A stretch of DNA of 64,000 bases from Mesorhizobium sp. AR02 (GTDB lineage: Bacteria; Pseudomonadota; Alphaproteobacteria; Rhizobiales; Rhizobiaceae), in the NCBI RefSeq assembly GCF_024746835.1, contig NZ_CP080531.1, positions 6,716,001 through 6,780,000 of the forward strand, given 5' to 3'. The first letter of the stretch is position 1. The number at the start of each line of letters is the position of its first letter. The translations under genes and the position numbers were made by a program. The notes beneath the pieces were generated by a model, which ran no database searches, was not told the origin of the DNA, and was given only the letters and a program-made list of their open reading frames with translations. This document shows positions 1-9,500 of the stretch, piece after piece.

Positions 1-603
1 CGCCTTGCCGATGTTGCGCGTATTTTCGGCGTCGAGATGGACACCGTCGAGCGGTGTACATCTGGCGACGCTCGCGGCATCAAAAAAGCCGCAGCCCATC
101 TCGTCGGCGGCGGTTTGATAAAAGCCGGCGAGCTTGGGCGACTCTATTGCGCCTGTTCCCAACATTTCGGCGTAATCCGCCTTGCGGGTCTCCACGATAT
201 GCGGCGGCGAAACCAGAATAATCCGGGGGGCGACACCGCCGAATGGATAGGCGTGCCCCCGCACGATCTCAACGAGGCGCCGCATGCCATAGGACGCGAT
301 GACCGCGCTGCCGTGTATAGACGGCTTCATGTCGTTCGAGCCAAGCATGATGACGATCAGATCGATCGGCGAGTGCGTGCTCAGGATCGTCGGCAATATC
401 CGCGCGCCATTTCGGTCCGCGGCCGACAGGAAGTCGTCATAGGCCGTGGTGCGACCGCCCAGTCCCTCAGCAATGACGTGGAAGCTTGGTCCGAGCGCTG
501 TCGCCAGTGTGGTTGGCCACCGGTCTTCATATTCATGTCGACCCAAGGTCTCCGGGTCGTGTCCCCAGGTCAGCGAATCGCCGTAGCAAAGCACCGTCTT
601 CAT
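1..603 (-). CDS. SGNH/GDSL-family hydrolase, 3' end cut by window
   Basis: This is a predicted serine esterase of the SGNH superfamily, probably an arylesterase or lysophospholipase-like enzyme. The N-terminus reads MKTVLCYGDSLTWG, so the nucleophile Ser sits in the GDSL block I. Block III appears as GSNDM around residue 88, and the catalytic Asp/His block is near the cut end as DGVHLD. The start is the ATG immediately downstream of the 137-residue membrane-protein gene. About 201 residues are visible; families of this type usually run to about 210-220, so little is missing. It ends the run of minus-strand genes that starts with pdhA. Substrate cannot be read from the sequence. Confidence 0.9.
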   Translation of the reverse strand, partial: MKTVLCYGDSLTWGHDPETLGRHEYEDRWPTTLATALGPSFHVIAEGLGGRTTAYDDFLSAADRNGARILPTILSTHSPIDLIVIMLGSNDMKPSIHGSAVIASYGMRRLVEIVRGHAYPFGGVAPRIILVSPPHIVETRKADYAEMLGTGAIESPKLAGFYQTAADEMGCGFFDAASVARCTPLDGVHLDAENTRNIGKA

Positions 604-607
604 GCGC

Positions 608-1021
608 TCAACCTGCCTTTATGTCGGCTACGCCGCGCTTCACCCGCCAGCGCACGAACAGCCAATGTACAATGATCGTCACCAAGCCCGGCAGACCAAG
701 CCCGGCAACCATCGGCATGTCTTTCCTGACCACGGCGGCACTGCTGTCGCTGTAGAGGATCAGCGCGACAAACAGCACAAGCAGCACCACAAACACAATC
801 AGCGTCCACTTGCCCGTCCTGGCCACGGCCGCGAGCGGATCGTTCATCAACTGCGCCACGAAGAAGACGAAGGTGACGACAAAGGTCACCAGCACCGAGA
901 ACATGAAGACGATGATGTATTCTTCCTCGGCGCCTGTCGCGACGGCCAGTTGCTGCGCGACCAGGCCGCCGGCAAGGCCGGAAAGGATGAAAGCGAAAAG
1001 GCTGGTGAAGAATGTCCGCAC
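608..1021 (-). CDS. Small integral membrane protein, unknown function
   Basis: This 137-residue protein has four strongly hydrophobic stretches: about residues 6-28, 38-60, 72-92 and 103-123. The basic C-terminus (WRVKRGVADIKAG) suggests a cytoplasmic tail. The start is GTG, supported by a purine-rich AAGGGAAAGG stretch just upstream. It lies 14 bases after pdhC and 4 bases before the SGNH hydrolase gene, so it is probably co-transcribed with both. I do not recognise a named family. The position downstream of pdhABC is the only functional hint and does not by itself indicate a role in pyruvate metabolism. Confidence 0.8.
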   Translation of the reverse strand: MRTFFTSLFAFILSGLAGGLVAQQLAVATGAEEEYIIVFMFSVLVTFVVTFVFFVAQLMNDPLAAVARTGKWTLIVFVVLLVLFVALILYSDSSAAVVRKDMPMVAGLGLPGLVTIIVHWLFVRWRVKRGVADIKAG

Positions 1022-1035
1022 AGCCTTTCCCTTTC

Positions 1036-2409
1036 CTAGACCAGCATGCCCATCGGGTTCTCGATCAGGCGCTTGAAGGCGACCAGCAGTTCGGCACCGA
1101 GTGCTCCATCAACGGCGCGATGATCGGTCGACAGGGTCACCGACATCACGGTCGCGATCTTGATCTCGCCATTCTTGACCACCGCCCGCTCTTCGCCGGC
1201 ACCGACCGCCAGGATCGTCGCATGCGGCGGGTTGATCACCGCGGCAAAGTCCTTGATGCCGAACATGCCGAGGTTGGACACCGCCGTGGTGCCGCCCTGG
1301 TACTCTTCCGGCTTCAGCTTGCGGCTGCGGGCGCGGCTGGCCAGATCCTTCATCTCATTGGAGATGGTGGACAGCGTCTTTTCATCGGCATGCCGAATGA
1401 TCGGCGTGATCAGGCCGCCGGGGATCGACACGGCGACACCGACATCGGCATGCTTGTGCTTGACCATGGCGCTTTCGGTCCATGAGGCATTGGCATCCGG
1501 CACCGCCTTCAGCGCCATCGCCATCGCCTTGATCACCATGTCATTGACCGACAGCTTGTAGGCCGGGGCGTCGCCCTTGTCGGTCTTCTTGACGGGAGCT
1601 GCCGCATTGATCTGCGTGCGCAATGCCAGAAGCGCGTCGAGTTCGCAGTCAAGCGTCAGGTAGAAATGCGGAATGGTGGTCTTGGCCTCGACGAGACGGC
1701 GCGCAATGGTCTTGCGCATATTGTCGTGCGGGACCAGCTCGTAGGAGCCCTGCTCGAACAGCTTCAGCACCTGATCGTCCGACATCGGCTTCACCGCCGG
1801 CGCAGAAGCAGCAGCCGGCGCACCAGCCGGAGCCTTGGCCGCGCGTGCTGCCTTGGCACCGCCGCCGGCAATCGCGGCATCGACATCCGCCTTGACCACA
1901 CGGCCATGCGGGCCGGTGCCGGTCACCGCCGACACATCGACGCCGGCCTCCTTGGCGATACGGCGGGCGAGCGGCGATGCGAAAGTGCGCTCGCCAGCCG
2001 CATGACCATTGGCGGCCGGTGCCGCCTCGGTCTTGGGTGCGGGGGCGGCAGGTTCGGCCTTTGACGCCTCGGCCTTTGGTGCTTCAGCCTTGGCATCCGC
2101 CTTCGGTGCCTCGGCTTTCGCCGGTGCAGCACCACCACCGCTTTTCGCGACGGCACCCGCATCCTCGCCCTCGGCTGCAAGCACGGCGATCAGCGCATTG
2201 ACCTTGACGCCTTCGGTGCCGGCAGGAACGACGAGCTTTGCGACCGTGCCCTCGTCGACGGCTTCAACCTCCATCGTCGCCTTGTCGGTCTCGATCTCGG
2301 CAATGACATCGCCGGGCGAAACCTTATCGCCCTCCTTGACCAGCCATTTTGACAGATTGCCCTCTTCCATCGTGGGCGAGAGCGCCGGCATGGTGATGTT
2401 GATTGGCAT
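1036..2409 (-). CDS. pdhC: Dihydrolipoamide acetyltransferase, E2 of pyruvate dehydrogenase
   Basis: E2 forms the core of the pyruvate dehydrogenase complex and moves the acetyl group from lipoyl-lysine to CoA. The N-terminal lipoyl domain (about 1-80) carries the lipoylated Lys in [12 protein letters not shown] long Ala/Pro/Lys linker follows (about 85-135). The peripheral-subunit-binding domain comes next (about 143-180, ASPLARRIAKEAG and GPHGRVVKADV). The catalytic acetyltransferase domain carries STDHRAVDG near the C-terminus. At 457 residues it has the normal length of a single-lipoyl E2. It follows pdhB by 18 bases in the pdhA-pdhB-pdhC operon. The E3 gene (lpd) is not in view and may lie beyond position 1. 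Confidence 0.97.
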   Translation of the reverse strand: MPINITMPALSPTMEEGNLSKWLVKEGDKVSPGDVIAEIETDKATMEVEAVDEGTVAKLVVPAGTEGVKVNALIAVLAAEGEDAGAVAKSGGGAAPAKAEAPKADAKAEAPKAEASKAEPAAPAPKTEAAPAANGHAAGERTFASPLARRIAKEAGVDVSAVTGTGPHGRVVKADVDAAIAGGGAKAARAAKAPAGAPAAASAPAVKPMSDDQVLKLFEQGSYELVPHDNMRKTIARRLVEAKTTIPHFYLTLDCELDALLALRTQINAAAPVKKTDKGDAPAYKLSVNDMVIKAMAMALKAVPDANASWTESAMVKHKHADVGVAVSIPGGLITPIIRHADEKTLSTISNEMKDLASRARSRKLKPEEYQGGTTAVSNLGMFGIKDFAAVINPPHATILAVGAGEERAVVKNGEIKIATVMSVTLSTDHRAVDGALGAELLVAFKRLIENPMGMLV

Positions 2410-2427
2410 TTTGTCCTCCCGCCCGGT

Positions 2428-3819
2428 TCAGCGATATGCGACGGCTTTGACCGCCTCGATGACCTCGCCGACATTCGGCAATGCCAGCTTTTCGAGGTTT
2501 GCCGCATAGGGCATCGGCACGTCCTTGCCGGCAATGGTGATGACCGGCGCGTCGAGGAAATCGAAAGCGCGCTGCGAGACCTGGTTGGCGATATGGTCGC
2601 CGACCGAGCTCTGCGGATAGCCTTCTTCGACCACGACCAGGCGGTTGGTCTTCTTGACCGAGGCGATGATGGTGTCGAGATCGAGCGGGCGGATGGTCCT
2701 GAGGTCGATGATCTCGGCGTCGATGCCCATGCCGCGCAGTTCCGCTTCCGCCTTGACCGCGTAGGTCATGCCGATACCGAACGAGACGATGGTGACGTCC
2801 TTGCCCGCCTTGTGGATGCGCGCCTTGCCGATCGGCAGCACGAAGTCATCCAGCTTCGGCACGTCGAAGGACTGGCCGTAGAGGATTTCGTTCTCGAGGA
2901 AGATGACCGGGTTCGGATCGCGGATCGCCGCCTTGAGCAAACCCTTGGCGTCGGCGGCCGTATACGGCATCACCACTTTCAGGCCGGGAATGTGGCTGTA
3001 CCAGGCGGCATAGCACTGCGAGTGCTGGGCGGCGACGCGGGCCGCAGCACCGTTGGGCCCACGGAACACGATCGGCGCGCCCATCTGGCCGCCCGACATA
3101 TAGAGCGTCTTGGCGGCCGAGTTGATGATCTGGTCAATCGCCTGCATGGCGAAATTGAAGGTCATGAATTCGACGATCGGCTTCAGGCCGGCCATCGCCG
3201 CACCGACGCCGACGCCGGCAAAGCCGTGCTCGGTGATGGGCGTGTCGACGACACGCCGTGGTCCGAATTCCTGGAGCAGGCCTTGCGTGATCTTGTAGGC
3301 GCCCTGGTATTCGGCGACCTCCTCGCCCATGACGAAGACATCGCCGTCGCGACGCATTTCCTCGGCCATGGCATCGCGCAGCGCTTCACGCACCGTGGTC
3401 GAGACCATTTCGGTGCCGGCCGGGATGTCCGGATCGGCGGCGATTTCCGTCCTTGGAGCCGCAGCGACCGGTGCCACGACCTCGCTCTTGGCCACAGCGG
3501 GCGCTGGCGTAGGCGCCGCTGCTTGAGCCTTGGCAGGCTCTTCGCCAATGCCTTCGCCAGCCTTGTCAGTGTCTTCGCCCTCAACCGCAAGCACGGCGAT
3601 CACCGCGTTGACCTTGACACCTTCGGTGCCGGCAGGAACCACGATCTTGGCAATCGTGCCTTCATCGACTGCTTCGACTTCCATCGTCGCCTTGTCGGTT
3701 TCGATTTCGGCGATGACGTCGCCGGCGACGACCTTGTCGCCCTCGTTCTTCAACCACTTGGAAAGATTGCCCTCTTCCATGGTTGGCGAGAGAGCGGGCA
3801 TGAGAATTTCGATCGGCAT
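2428..3819 (-). CDS. pdhB: Pyruvate dehydrogenase E1 beta subunit with N-terminal lipoyl domain
   Basis: With PdhA this forms the thiamine-diphosphate-dependent E1 that decarboxylates pyruvate. Residues 1-80 are a complete lipoyl domain ([16 protein letters not shown]), followed by an Ala/Pro-rich linker. The transketolase-like beta domain runs from about residue 138 ([18 protein letters not shown]) to the end, including [17 protein letters not shown] and the C-terminal transketolase domain. At 463 residues it is about 130 longer than ordinary E1 beta because of the lipoyl domain, an arrangement known in rhizobia and related alphaproteobacteria. The lipoyl segment is nearly identical to that of the neighbouring PdhC, suggesting duplication or gene conversion. 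Confidence 0.96.
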   Translation of the reverse strand: MPIEILMPALSPTMEEGNLSKWLKNEGDKVVAGDVIAEIETDKATMEVEAVDEGTIAKIVVPAGTEGVKVNAVIAVLAVEGEDTDKAGEGIGEEPAKAQAAAPTPAPAVAKSEVVAPVAAAPRTEIAADPDIPAGTEMVSTTVREALRDAMAEEMRRDGDVFVMGEEVAEYQGAYKITQGLLQEFGPRRVVDTPITEHGFAGVGVGAAMAGLKPIVEFMTFNFAMQAIDQIINSAAKTLYMSGGQMGAPIVFRGPNGAAARVAAQHSQCYAAWYSHIPGLKVVMPYTAADAKGLLKAAIRDPNPVIFLENEILYGQSFDVPKLDDFVLPIGKARIHKAGKDVTIVSFGIGMTYAVKAEAELRGMGIDAEIIDLRTIRPLDLDTIIASVKKTNRLVVVEEGYPQSSVGDHIANQVSQRAFDFLDAPVITIAGKDVPMPYAANLEKLALPNVGEVIEAVKAVAYR

Positions 3820-3834
3820 GTCCTGGCCCTCCCC

Positions 3835-4872
3835 TTACAGTACGATATCGGTCCAGAGCTCGGACGGATCCGGCTCTGCATCGTTCTGGGCAAACTCGGC
3901 GGCGTCGGCGACGATGTCGCGAACCTCCTTGTCGATGGTCTTCAGCTCGTCCTCGGTTGCCCACTTCTTCTGCGTCAACCGCGCCTTGACCTGTTCGATC
4001 GGGTCATGGTCGGAGCGCATCTTCTGCACTTCTTCCTTGGAGCGGTATTTCGCCGGGTCGGACATCGAGTGACCGCGATAGCGGTAGGTCTGCATTTCGA
4101 GAATGATCGGCCCGTTGCCAGCCCGGCACCACTCGGTAGCCAGATCGCCGGCGGCCTTGACCGCACGCACATCCATGCCGTCGACCTGGATGCCCGGAAT
4201 CTTGAACGAGGCGCCGCGATGCGAAAAATTGGTTTCCGCCGACGAGCGCGAGACCGAGGTGCCCATGGCATAGCGGTTGTTCTCGATGATGTAGATCACC
4301 GGCAGCTTCCACAGCGAGGCCATGTTGAAGCTTTCATAGACCTGGCCCTGGTTGGCGGCGCCATCGCCGAAATAGGTCAGCGAGACATTGTTGTTGTCGC
4401 GGTAGCGGTTGGCGAAGGCCAAGCCCGTGCCGAGCGACACCTGCGCGCCGACAATGCCGTGACCGCCGTAAAAATGCTTCTCCTTGGAGAACATGTGCAT
4501 GGAGCCGCCCTTGCCTCTGGACAGGCCGCCACGGCGTCCGGTCAGTTCGGCCATGACGCCACGTGGCGAAAGCTCCATCGCCAGCATGTGGCCGTGGTCG
4601 CGATAGGCTGTGATCATCTGGTCGCCGTCGATCAGCGCCATCTTCATGCCGGTGACCACCGCTTCCTGGCCTATATAGAGATGGCAGAAGCCGCCGATGA
4701 AGCCCATGCCGTAGAGCTGGCCGGCCTTTTCCTCGAAGCGGCGGATGAGCAGCATGTGCCGGTAGGCGGCGAGCTCTTCGTCCTTGGTGAATTCGGCAGG
4801 CTTGGGCGCGGAAAGCCCTGATTTGCCGTCGGATTTCGATTTGGCAGGCGCTTTTCTGGCTGCGGTGGCCAT
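3835..4872 (-). CDS. pdhA: Pyruvate dehydrogenase E1 alpha subunit
   Basis: This is the alpha half of E1, binding thiamine diphosphate through GDGAANQGQVYESFN (about residues 168-182). The family's phosphorylation-loop region is seen as NNRYAMGTSVSRSSAETNF. The N-terminus has a short basic Lys/Ala-rich extension. At 345 residues its length is normal. The start ATG is preceded by an AGGGAGTG-like ribosome binding site. It is the first gene of the pdhABC operon, with 15 bases before pdhB. The roughly 190 bases upstream, before the FtsB-like gene, probably hold the operon promoter; no operator is recognised. Confidence 0.97.
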   Translation of the reverse strand: MATAARKAPAKSKSDGKSGLSAPKPAEFTKDEELAAYRHMLLIRRFEEKAGQLYGMGFIGGFCHLYIGQEAVVTGMKMALIDGDQMITAYRDHGHMLAMELSPRGVMAELTGRRGGLSRGKGGSMHMFSKEKHFYGGHGIVGAQVSLGTGLAFANRYRDNNNVSLTYFGDGAANQGQVYESFNMASLWKLPVIYIIENNRYAMGTSVSRSSAETNFSHRGASFKIPGIQVDGMDVRAVKAAGDLATEWCRAGNGPIILEMQTYRYRGHSMSDPAKYRSKEEVQKMRSDHDPIEQVKARLTQKKWATEDELKTIDKEVRDIVADAAEFAQNDAEPDPSELWTDIVL

Positions 4873-5065
4873 GCATCACTCCCTGTTGGCGTCTCTTTGC
4901 GGACATTAGGGCAAGATGAAATCTGCCCTGGGAAGATCAGCTCTCCCCACCGATTTATGCAAGGCTAACACGCGTCAGAGCGTTGCGCCATGACGAATTT
5001 GCATAGCTGGCATGCGCCTAAGCGATTAAAATCATTGAAAATATTGTTGATTAACTGAAATTCAG

Positions 5066-5389
5066 TTATTTCGACGACGCCGGCAGCATGATGGTGATTT
5101 CATCAGCCTGGGACAGGTTGAGCGCCCTGCGCGCCTGCTCGTCGAGCATGTCCTTCTCCAGCGTGCCGTCATGCATGAGCCGAACGCGCCGTTCGAGTTC
5201 CATCCGGCGTGCCTTGATCGCATCGAGCTGGGCCTGCAGCGCAACTGTCTGGGCTTCCAGCTGATATTTCGAATTGATGCCGAACTCGCCGTGATAGGCA
5301 TGGAAGCCGAAATAGGCCAGGAATACGACGCAAAGCGAAGGGATGATCAGCCGGCCGGTGTTTCTCTGCTTGTGCTGACGCGTCCACAT
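5066..5389 (-). CDS. FtsB/DivIC-type septum formation initiator
   Basis: This 107-residue bitopic membrane protein is predicted to join the divisome with FtsL and FtsQ. It has a short basic cytoplasmic N-terminus, one transmembrane helix (about 14-32, LIIPSLCVVFLAYFGFHAY) and a coiled coil (about 40-75, with QLEAQTVALQAQLDAIKARR). The C-terminal part contains MLDEQARRALNLS, resembling the LE(R/Q)ARxxLN motif of the family. The position between eno and pdhA is the usual one for ftsB in Hyphomicrobiales. The assignment rests on architecture and neighbourhood because sequence conservation in this family is low. Confidence 0.88.
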   Translation of the reverse strand: MWTRQHKQRNTGRLIIPSLCVVFLAYFGFHAYHGEFGINSKYQLEAQTVALQAQLDAIKARRMELERRVRLMHDGTLEKDMLDEQARRALNLSQADEITIMLPASSK

Positions 5390-5491
5390 AACCGATTCCC
5401 CATGGTCGCAAACTCCAACGACCCGGAACCTTTTTCGCCTGATTGTGCTTAACGGACGGTTACGGAGACCGGCCCGGCGATCAGCGAAATG

Positions 5492-5518
5492 AAAAAGGGC
5501 GGGAATGCTCCCGCCCTT
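5492..5518 (-). terminator. Intrinsic terminator after eno
   Basis: On the minus strand a 9-bp stem (AGGGCGGGA and its complement) with a 4-base loop is followed by five T residues. It lies 30 bases beyond the eno stop codon and before the FtsB-like gene. eno is therefore probably terminated separately from the downstream genes. Confidence 0.8.
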
Positions 5519-5547
5519 CGCGCACTATCCGAGTTTGGTATTTCGGA

Positions 5548-6942
<1,395 letters not shown>

Positions 6943-7021
6943 TCATCATAAGTCATGCGCCCGGACATCAATTCCGGGTTATGGCTGTTGTCGCGCGGGG
7001 CGAAACAGGAGGAGTTTCGCC

Positions 7022-7147
7022 ATGTCTGAGTTGAGCGGTATCGTTAGTCTGTTCCTGATCGCGGCGGCGTTCCTGACGTCGTGCGATACCAGGCAATCAC
7101 CACCGAAGGCTTTCGCGCCTTTGCCGGCGTTGAGCACCAGCGAATAG
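7022..7147 (+). CDS. 41-residue predicted lipoprotein
   Basis: This is a very short but convincing gene. A strong AGGAGGAG ribosome binding site at 7007-7014 precedes an ATG, and a terminator hairpin lies about 23 bases beyond the stop. The product has a hydrophobic N-terminal signal and a lipobox, with FLIAAAFLTSC placing Cys at residue 21. Only about 20 mature residues follow, rich in Pro, Ala and Ser. It is therefore probably a small membrane-anchored lipoprotein of unknown role. It is the only plus-strand gene between eno and dodecin, and IS copy 1 sits directly after its terminator. Confidence 0.65.
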   Translation: MSELSGIVSLFLIAAAFLTSCDTRQSPPKAFAPLPALSTSE

Positions 7148-7164
7148 GCGTTGGCGTTGACGCG

Positions 7165-7192
7165 AAAAAAGGGCCCCGTCGAAACGGGGCCC
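7165..7192 (+). terminator. Terminator hairpin of the small lipoprotein gene, abutting IS copy 1
   Basis: A run of six A residues precedes a perfect 9-bp stem (GGGCCCCGT and its complement) with a CGAA loop. The stem ends at 7192, and the first base of the insertion sequence is 7193. The T-tract that would normally follow on the plus strand is reduced to two Ts now belonging to the IS end. The IS therefore appears to have entered at the 3' foot of this terminator. Confidence 0.7.
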
Positions 7193-8719
7193 TTCAGACC
7201 GCTGACAAACCCCGTCGATTTTCGGCGGGGTTTTTCTTATGGGGTTGGTGGGTCAGGATTTTCGGCCGTCAGCAGCGTTTGTCAGGGTTGCCTGCCTCAT
7301 GCGAGGCGGGGTTTTGGCCTTGGGCTGAGGGCCAGGGCGATCTTCTTCATGTTCTGGGCTGCGGCGGCGATCAGACACTGGCAGGCTACCCTGGTGAGAC
7401 TTCGGAACCGGGCATAGCGGTGGCCGTGCAGTTGCTTGGCGTCGGCGAAGGAGCGCTCGACAGTTTCCTTGCGGCGGCGGTAGACGGCCTTGCCCCACGC
7501 CGTCAGCCGGTTGGCGTCGGTGCGTTCCTTGGCATCGGCCCAGACGTGGCGGATGATGGTGCGCTGGGCCTTGGCATTGGTGGTGCAGGAAGCGAGCAGT
7601 GGACAGTCGCGGCAGATAGCGGGGGCGCTCTTGTAATGGCGGTAGCCATTGCGGTCGGTGGTCGCGTAGGCCAACAACTGGCCCTGTGGGCAGCGATAGC
7701 CATCGGTCTCGGGCTCATGGGTGAAGGATGACGGTCCCATCATGCCAGGCTTGGGCGGTGTTGGGCGGCGATAGCCGGTGACGCCGCGTATTGCGCGATC
7801 CTCCAGCCCTTTGGCGATGCCGGCCGTGGCATAGCCGGCGTCCAGCCCGACAGCGCCGACATCAAAGCCGAAGCGCTCCACCTGGCGGTCGAGCCGCGAC
7901 AGGTAGACCGTAGAATCGTGGACGATCGCTGTCGTGTGCGTGTCGGTGATGATGGCGTGGGCCGCATCCACCGTGCGGTGGTCGAGATAGAAGAAGCCCT
8001 TCGGTTTGCCCTCGCGCACCATGTAGCCGCTGTCGGGATCGGTGCGCGATACCTTCGTCTCCTTCACCGCGGGCTGGCGTTGCTTCTCCTTCAGCGGCTT
8101 CTGGCCGTGCAGCCCTCGTTCGGCGTCGATCGCACGATCGAGGTCGGCCCAATAGTCGGCCCGCGACTTGGCGATCATGGCAAGATCGTATTTGCCCTTG
8201 TTGGCGTTGGCCTTCAGATGGGTGGAGTCGGTGTAAAGCACCGTGCCATCGACAAGGCCCGCTCGGATCGCCTGCTCGACGATACGGTCGAAGATCGCCT
8301 GCGACACGCTGGTGTCGTCGTAGCGTCGACGCCGGTTCTGCGACAGCGTCGAGGCGTCGAACACCTTGTCCGTCAGTTTCAGCCGCAAAAACCAACGATA
8401 GGCGACATTGACCTCGATCTCGCGCACCAACTGCCGTTCCGAGCGAACTCCAAACAGGTAGCCGATGAACAGCGCCTTGAACATCAAGGTCGGATCGAGC
8501 GGCGGCCGGCCATTGTCCGGGCAATAGAGTGGCGCCGTCAGATCGTGGATGAAGGAGAAATCGATCACACGGTCGATCTTGCGCAACAGGTGATCAGCCG
8601 GAACCAGCTGATCCAGCGTTACCATCTCAAGCGCGGTCTGTTCAGGGGCGGGTCGCTTCAACATGACCCAGTGAATCAAAAACCCCCGGCAAATGCCAGG
8701 GGTTTGTCAGCAGTCTGAA
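7193..8719 (-). mobile_element. IS1182-family-like insertion sequence, copy 1
   Basis: The element is 1527 bp with terminal inverted repeats of about 21 bp. They read TTCAGACYGCTGACAAACCCC inwards, with one mismatch between ends. Just inside each end is a hairpin with a T-rich flank (about 7215-7241 and 8680-8706), which may shield the transposase from outside transcription. A second copy at 48187-49713, in the opposite orientation, matches it in every reading frame compared. The flanks differ: the left side is a GGGCCCC hairpin, and the right side (8720-8743) is the GAACC hairpin also found at copy 2. No target duplication is therefore visible here. Assignment to IS1182 rests on transposase type and size. 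Confidence 0.9.
7297..8664 (-). CDS. IS1182-family-like DDE transposase (copy 1)
   Basis: The transposase has an N-terminal DUF772-like domain (VTLDQLVPADHLLRKIDRVI, then LDPTLMFKALFIGYLFGVRS). A DDE catalytic core follows, with candidate acidic residues in YTDSTHLKANAN, GLDAGYAT and KETVERSFADAK. A Cys cluster (CPQGQ, CRDCPLLASC) lies in the C-terminal half. It appears intact at about 455 residues. The ATG start is preferred; an in-frame TTG five codons upstream falls inside the hairpin at the IS end. An identical protein is encoded at 48242-49609. The reading frame is undamaged, so the element may still be active. Confidence 0.93.
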   Translation of the reverse strand: MLKRPAPEQTALEMVTLDQLVPADHLLRKIDRVIDFSFIHDLTAPLYCPDNGRPPLDPTLMFKALFIGYLFGVRSERQLVREIEVNVAYRWFLRLKLTDKVFDASTLSQNRRRRYDDTSVSQAIFDRIVEQAIRAGLVDGTVLYTDSTHLKANANKGKYDLAMIAKSRADYWADLDRAIDAERGLHGQKPLKEKQRQPAVKETKVSRTDPDSGYMVREGKPKGFFYLDHRTVDAAHAIITDTHTTAIVHDSTVYLSRLDRQVERFGFDVGAVGLDAGYATAGIAKGLEDRAIRGVTGYRRPTPPKPGMMGPSSFTHEPETDGYRCPQGQLLAYATTDRNGYRHYKSAPAICRDCPLLASCTTNAKAQRTIIRHVWADAKERTDANRLTAWGKAVYRRRKETVERSFADAKQLHGHRYARFRSLTRVACQCLIAAAAQNMKKIALALSPRPKPRLA

Positions 8720-8750
8720 GAACCTCGGCGAAAGCCGGGGTTCTTTTTTG
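8720..8750. terminator. Terminator-type hairpin flanking IS copy 1, shared with copy 2
   Basis: The arms are GAACCTCGGC and GCCGGGGTTC around a GAAA loop, followed by TTTTTTG. The stem has one non-Watson-Crick position: G-U when read on plus, C-A when read on minus. The same hairpin, mismatch and A/T run flank IS copy 2 on both sides. It lies 13 bases beyond the stop of the PRC-barrel gene and could terminate that gene or the transposase-side transcript. Confidence 0.75.
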
Positions 8751-8762
8751 ATTGTGGTTGCG

Positions 8763-9128
8763 TCAATGCCAGTAGGGCGTGACCTTGTAGTAATCATACG
8801 AAGCGTCACGCGCGGTCTCGCCATCCGCGCCGGCCAGTTCGTTGATCGAATAGGCAGGTGCGGCCTTCAGCTGCTCTTTGGAGAACGGCACGACATAGCC
8901 GCCCTTGTCCTCATCATAGTCGAGACTTGCCCAGGGAACGGCGTGGTACTTCTCGCCGATGCCGAGAAAGCCGCCAAAGCCGATCACCGCGAACATGATG
9001 CCGTTCGACGTCTTGTCGAGCATGATGTCCTCGATGCTGCCGATGCTCTTGCCTTCGGTGTTGTAGACCGACGTGCCGATAACGCGCGAAGCGGCAATGG
9101 CTTCGGTGTGACCTGTCTGGGTTGTCAT
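8763..9128 (-). CDS. PRC-barrel domain protein
   Basis: This 121-residue soluble protein has one PRC-barrel fold. The core runs from about residue 15 to 90, with SRVIGTSVYNTEGKSIGSIED, AVIGFGGFLGIGEKYHAVPW and GGYVVPFSKEQL. PRC-barrel proteins act as small adaptor or RNA-binding domains; in rhizobia, stand-alone copies are common and often stress-associated, but no specific role can be read here. The start MTTQTGHTEA is chosen because GAGGAGCAG lies just upstream; a longer frame would add 29 residues of non-family sequence. It sits downstream of the dodecin gene on the same strand, about 83 bases away. Confidence 0.9.
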   Translation of the reverse strand: MTTQTGHTEAIAASRVIGTSVYNTEGKSIGSIEDIMLDKTSNGIMFAVIGFGGFLGIGEKYHAVPWASLDYDEDKGGYVVPFSKEQLKAAPAYSINELAGADGETARDASYDYYKVTPYWH

Positions 9129-9211
9129 GATCTGCTCCTCGTTGTCGTTGAACTCTGCTTTGACAATGAGGGGCGCGGGCGAAAGTTCCCGACCTTTTCG
9201 GCGGGGGCCAA

Positions 9212-9415
9212 TCACTCCGCGAGGATGAAAGTGACCTTCATGTTGACGCGATAGGCCGCGATCTTGCCGTCCTCGACGACGATCTTCTGATCCTGGATCC
9301 AGGCGCCTTCAACGTTCTTCAGGGTTTTCGAAGCGCGGGCGATTCCCTTTTCGATGGCGTCCTGAAAACTCTTCTTCGACGACGAGGTGATTTCGGTGAC
9401 GCGGGCGACGGACAT
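9212..9415 (-). CDS. Dodecin, flavin-binding protein
   Basis: Dodecins form dodecameric hollow spheres that bind flavins and buffer their concentration. The 67-residue sequence shows the family pattern: MSVARVTEITSSSKKSFQDAI, then a helix GIARASKTLKNVEGAWI containing the flavin-stacking Trp, and a C-terminal strand YRVNMKVTFIL. Length is normal. A GGAGGAAGCC ribosome binding site precedes the ATG. It lies between kdsA and the PRC-barrel gene on the same strand. Confidence 0.95.
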   Translation of the reverse strand: MSVARVTEITSSSKKSFQDAIEKGIARASKTLKNVEGAWIQDQKIVVEDGKIAAYRVNMKVTFILAE

Positions 9416-9500
9416 GGCTTCCTCCTGCCAAAACGCTCATTTGCCGGCCAAGCGTACAACCGGCCCCTCTCAACCACAAGCACGGGCAGGAAGCGCTGGC

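Noticed and set aside
2593..4821. 742-codon open frame on plus strand opposite pdhA and pdhB
   Set aside because: It is a mirror frame of high-GC coding DNA: Asp/Gly/Arg/His-rich, no ribosome binding site, no domain, fully covered by the two pdh genes.
7081..7731. 216-codon plus-strand frame across the lipoprotein end and IS copy 1
   Set aside because: Crosses an IS boundary and two hairpins, and its IS part is the antisense of the transposase; the same frame recurs at copy 2.
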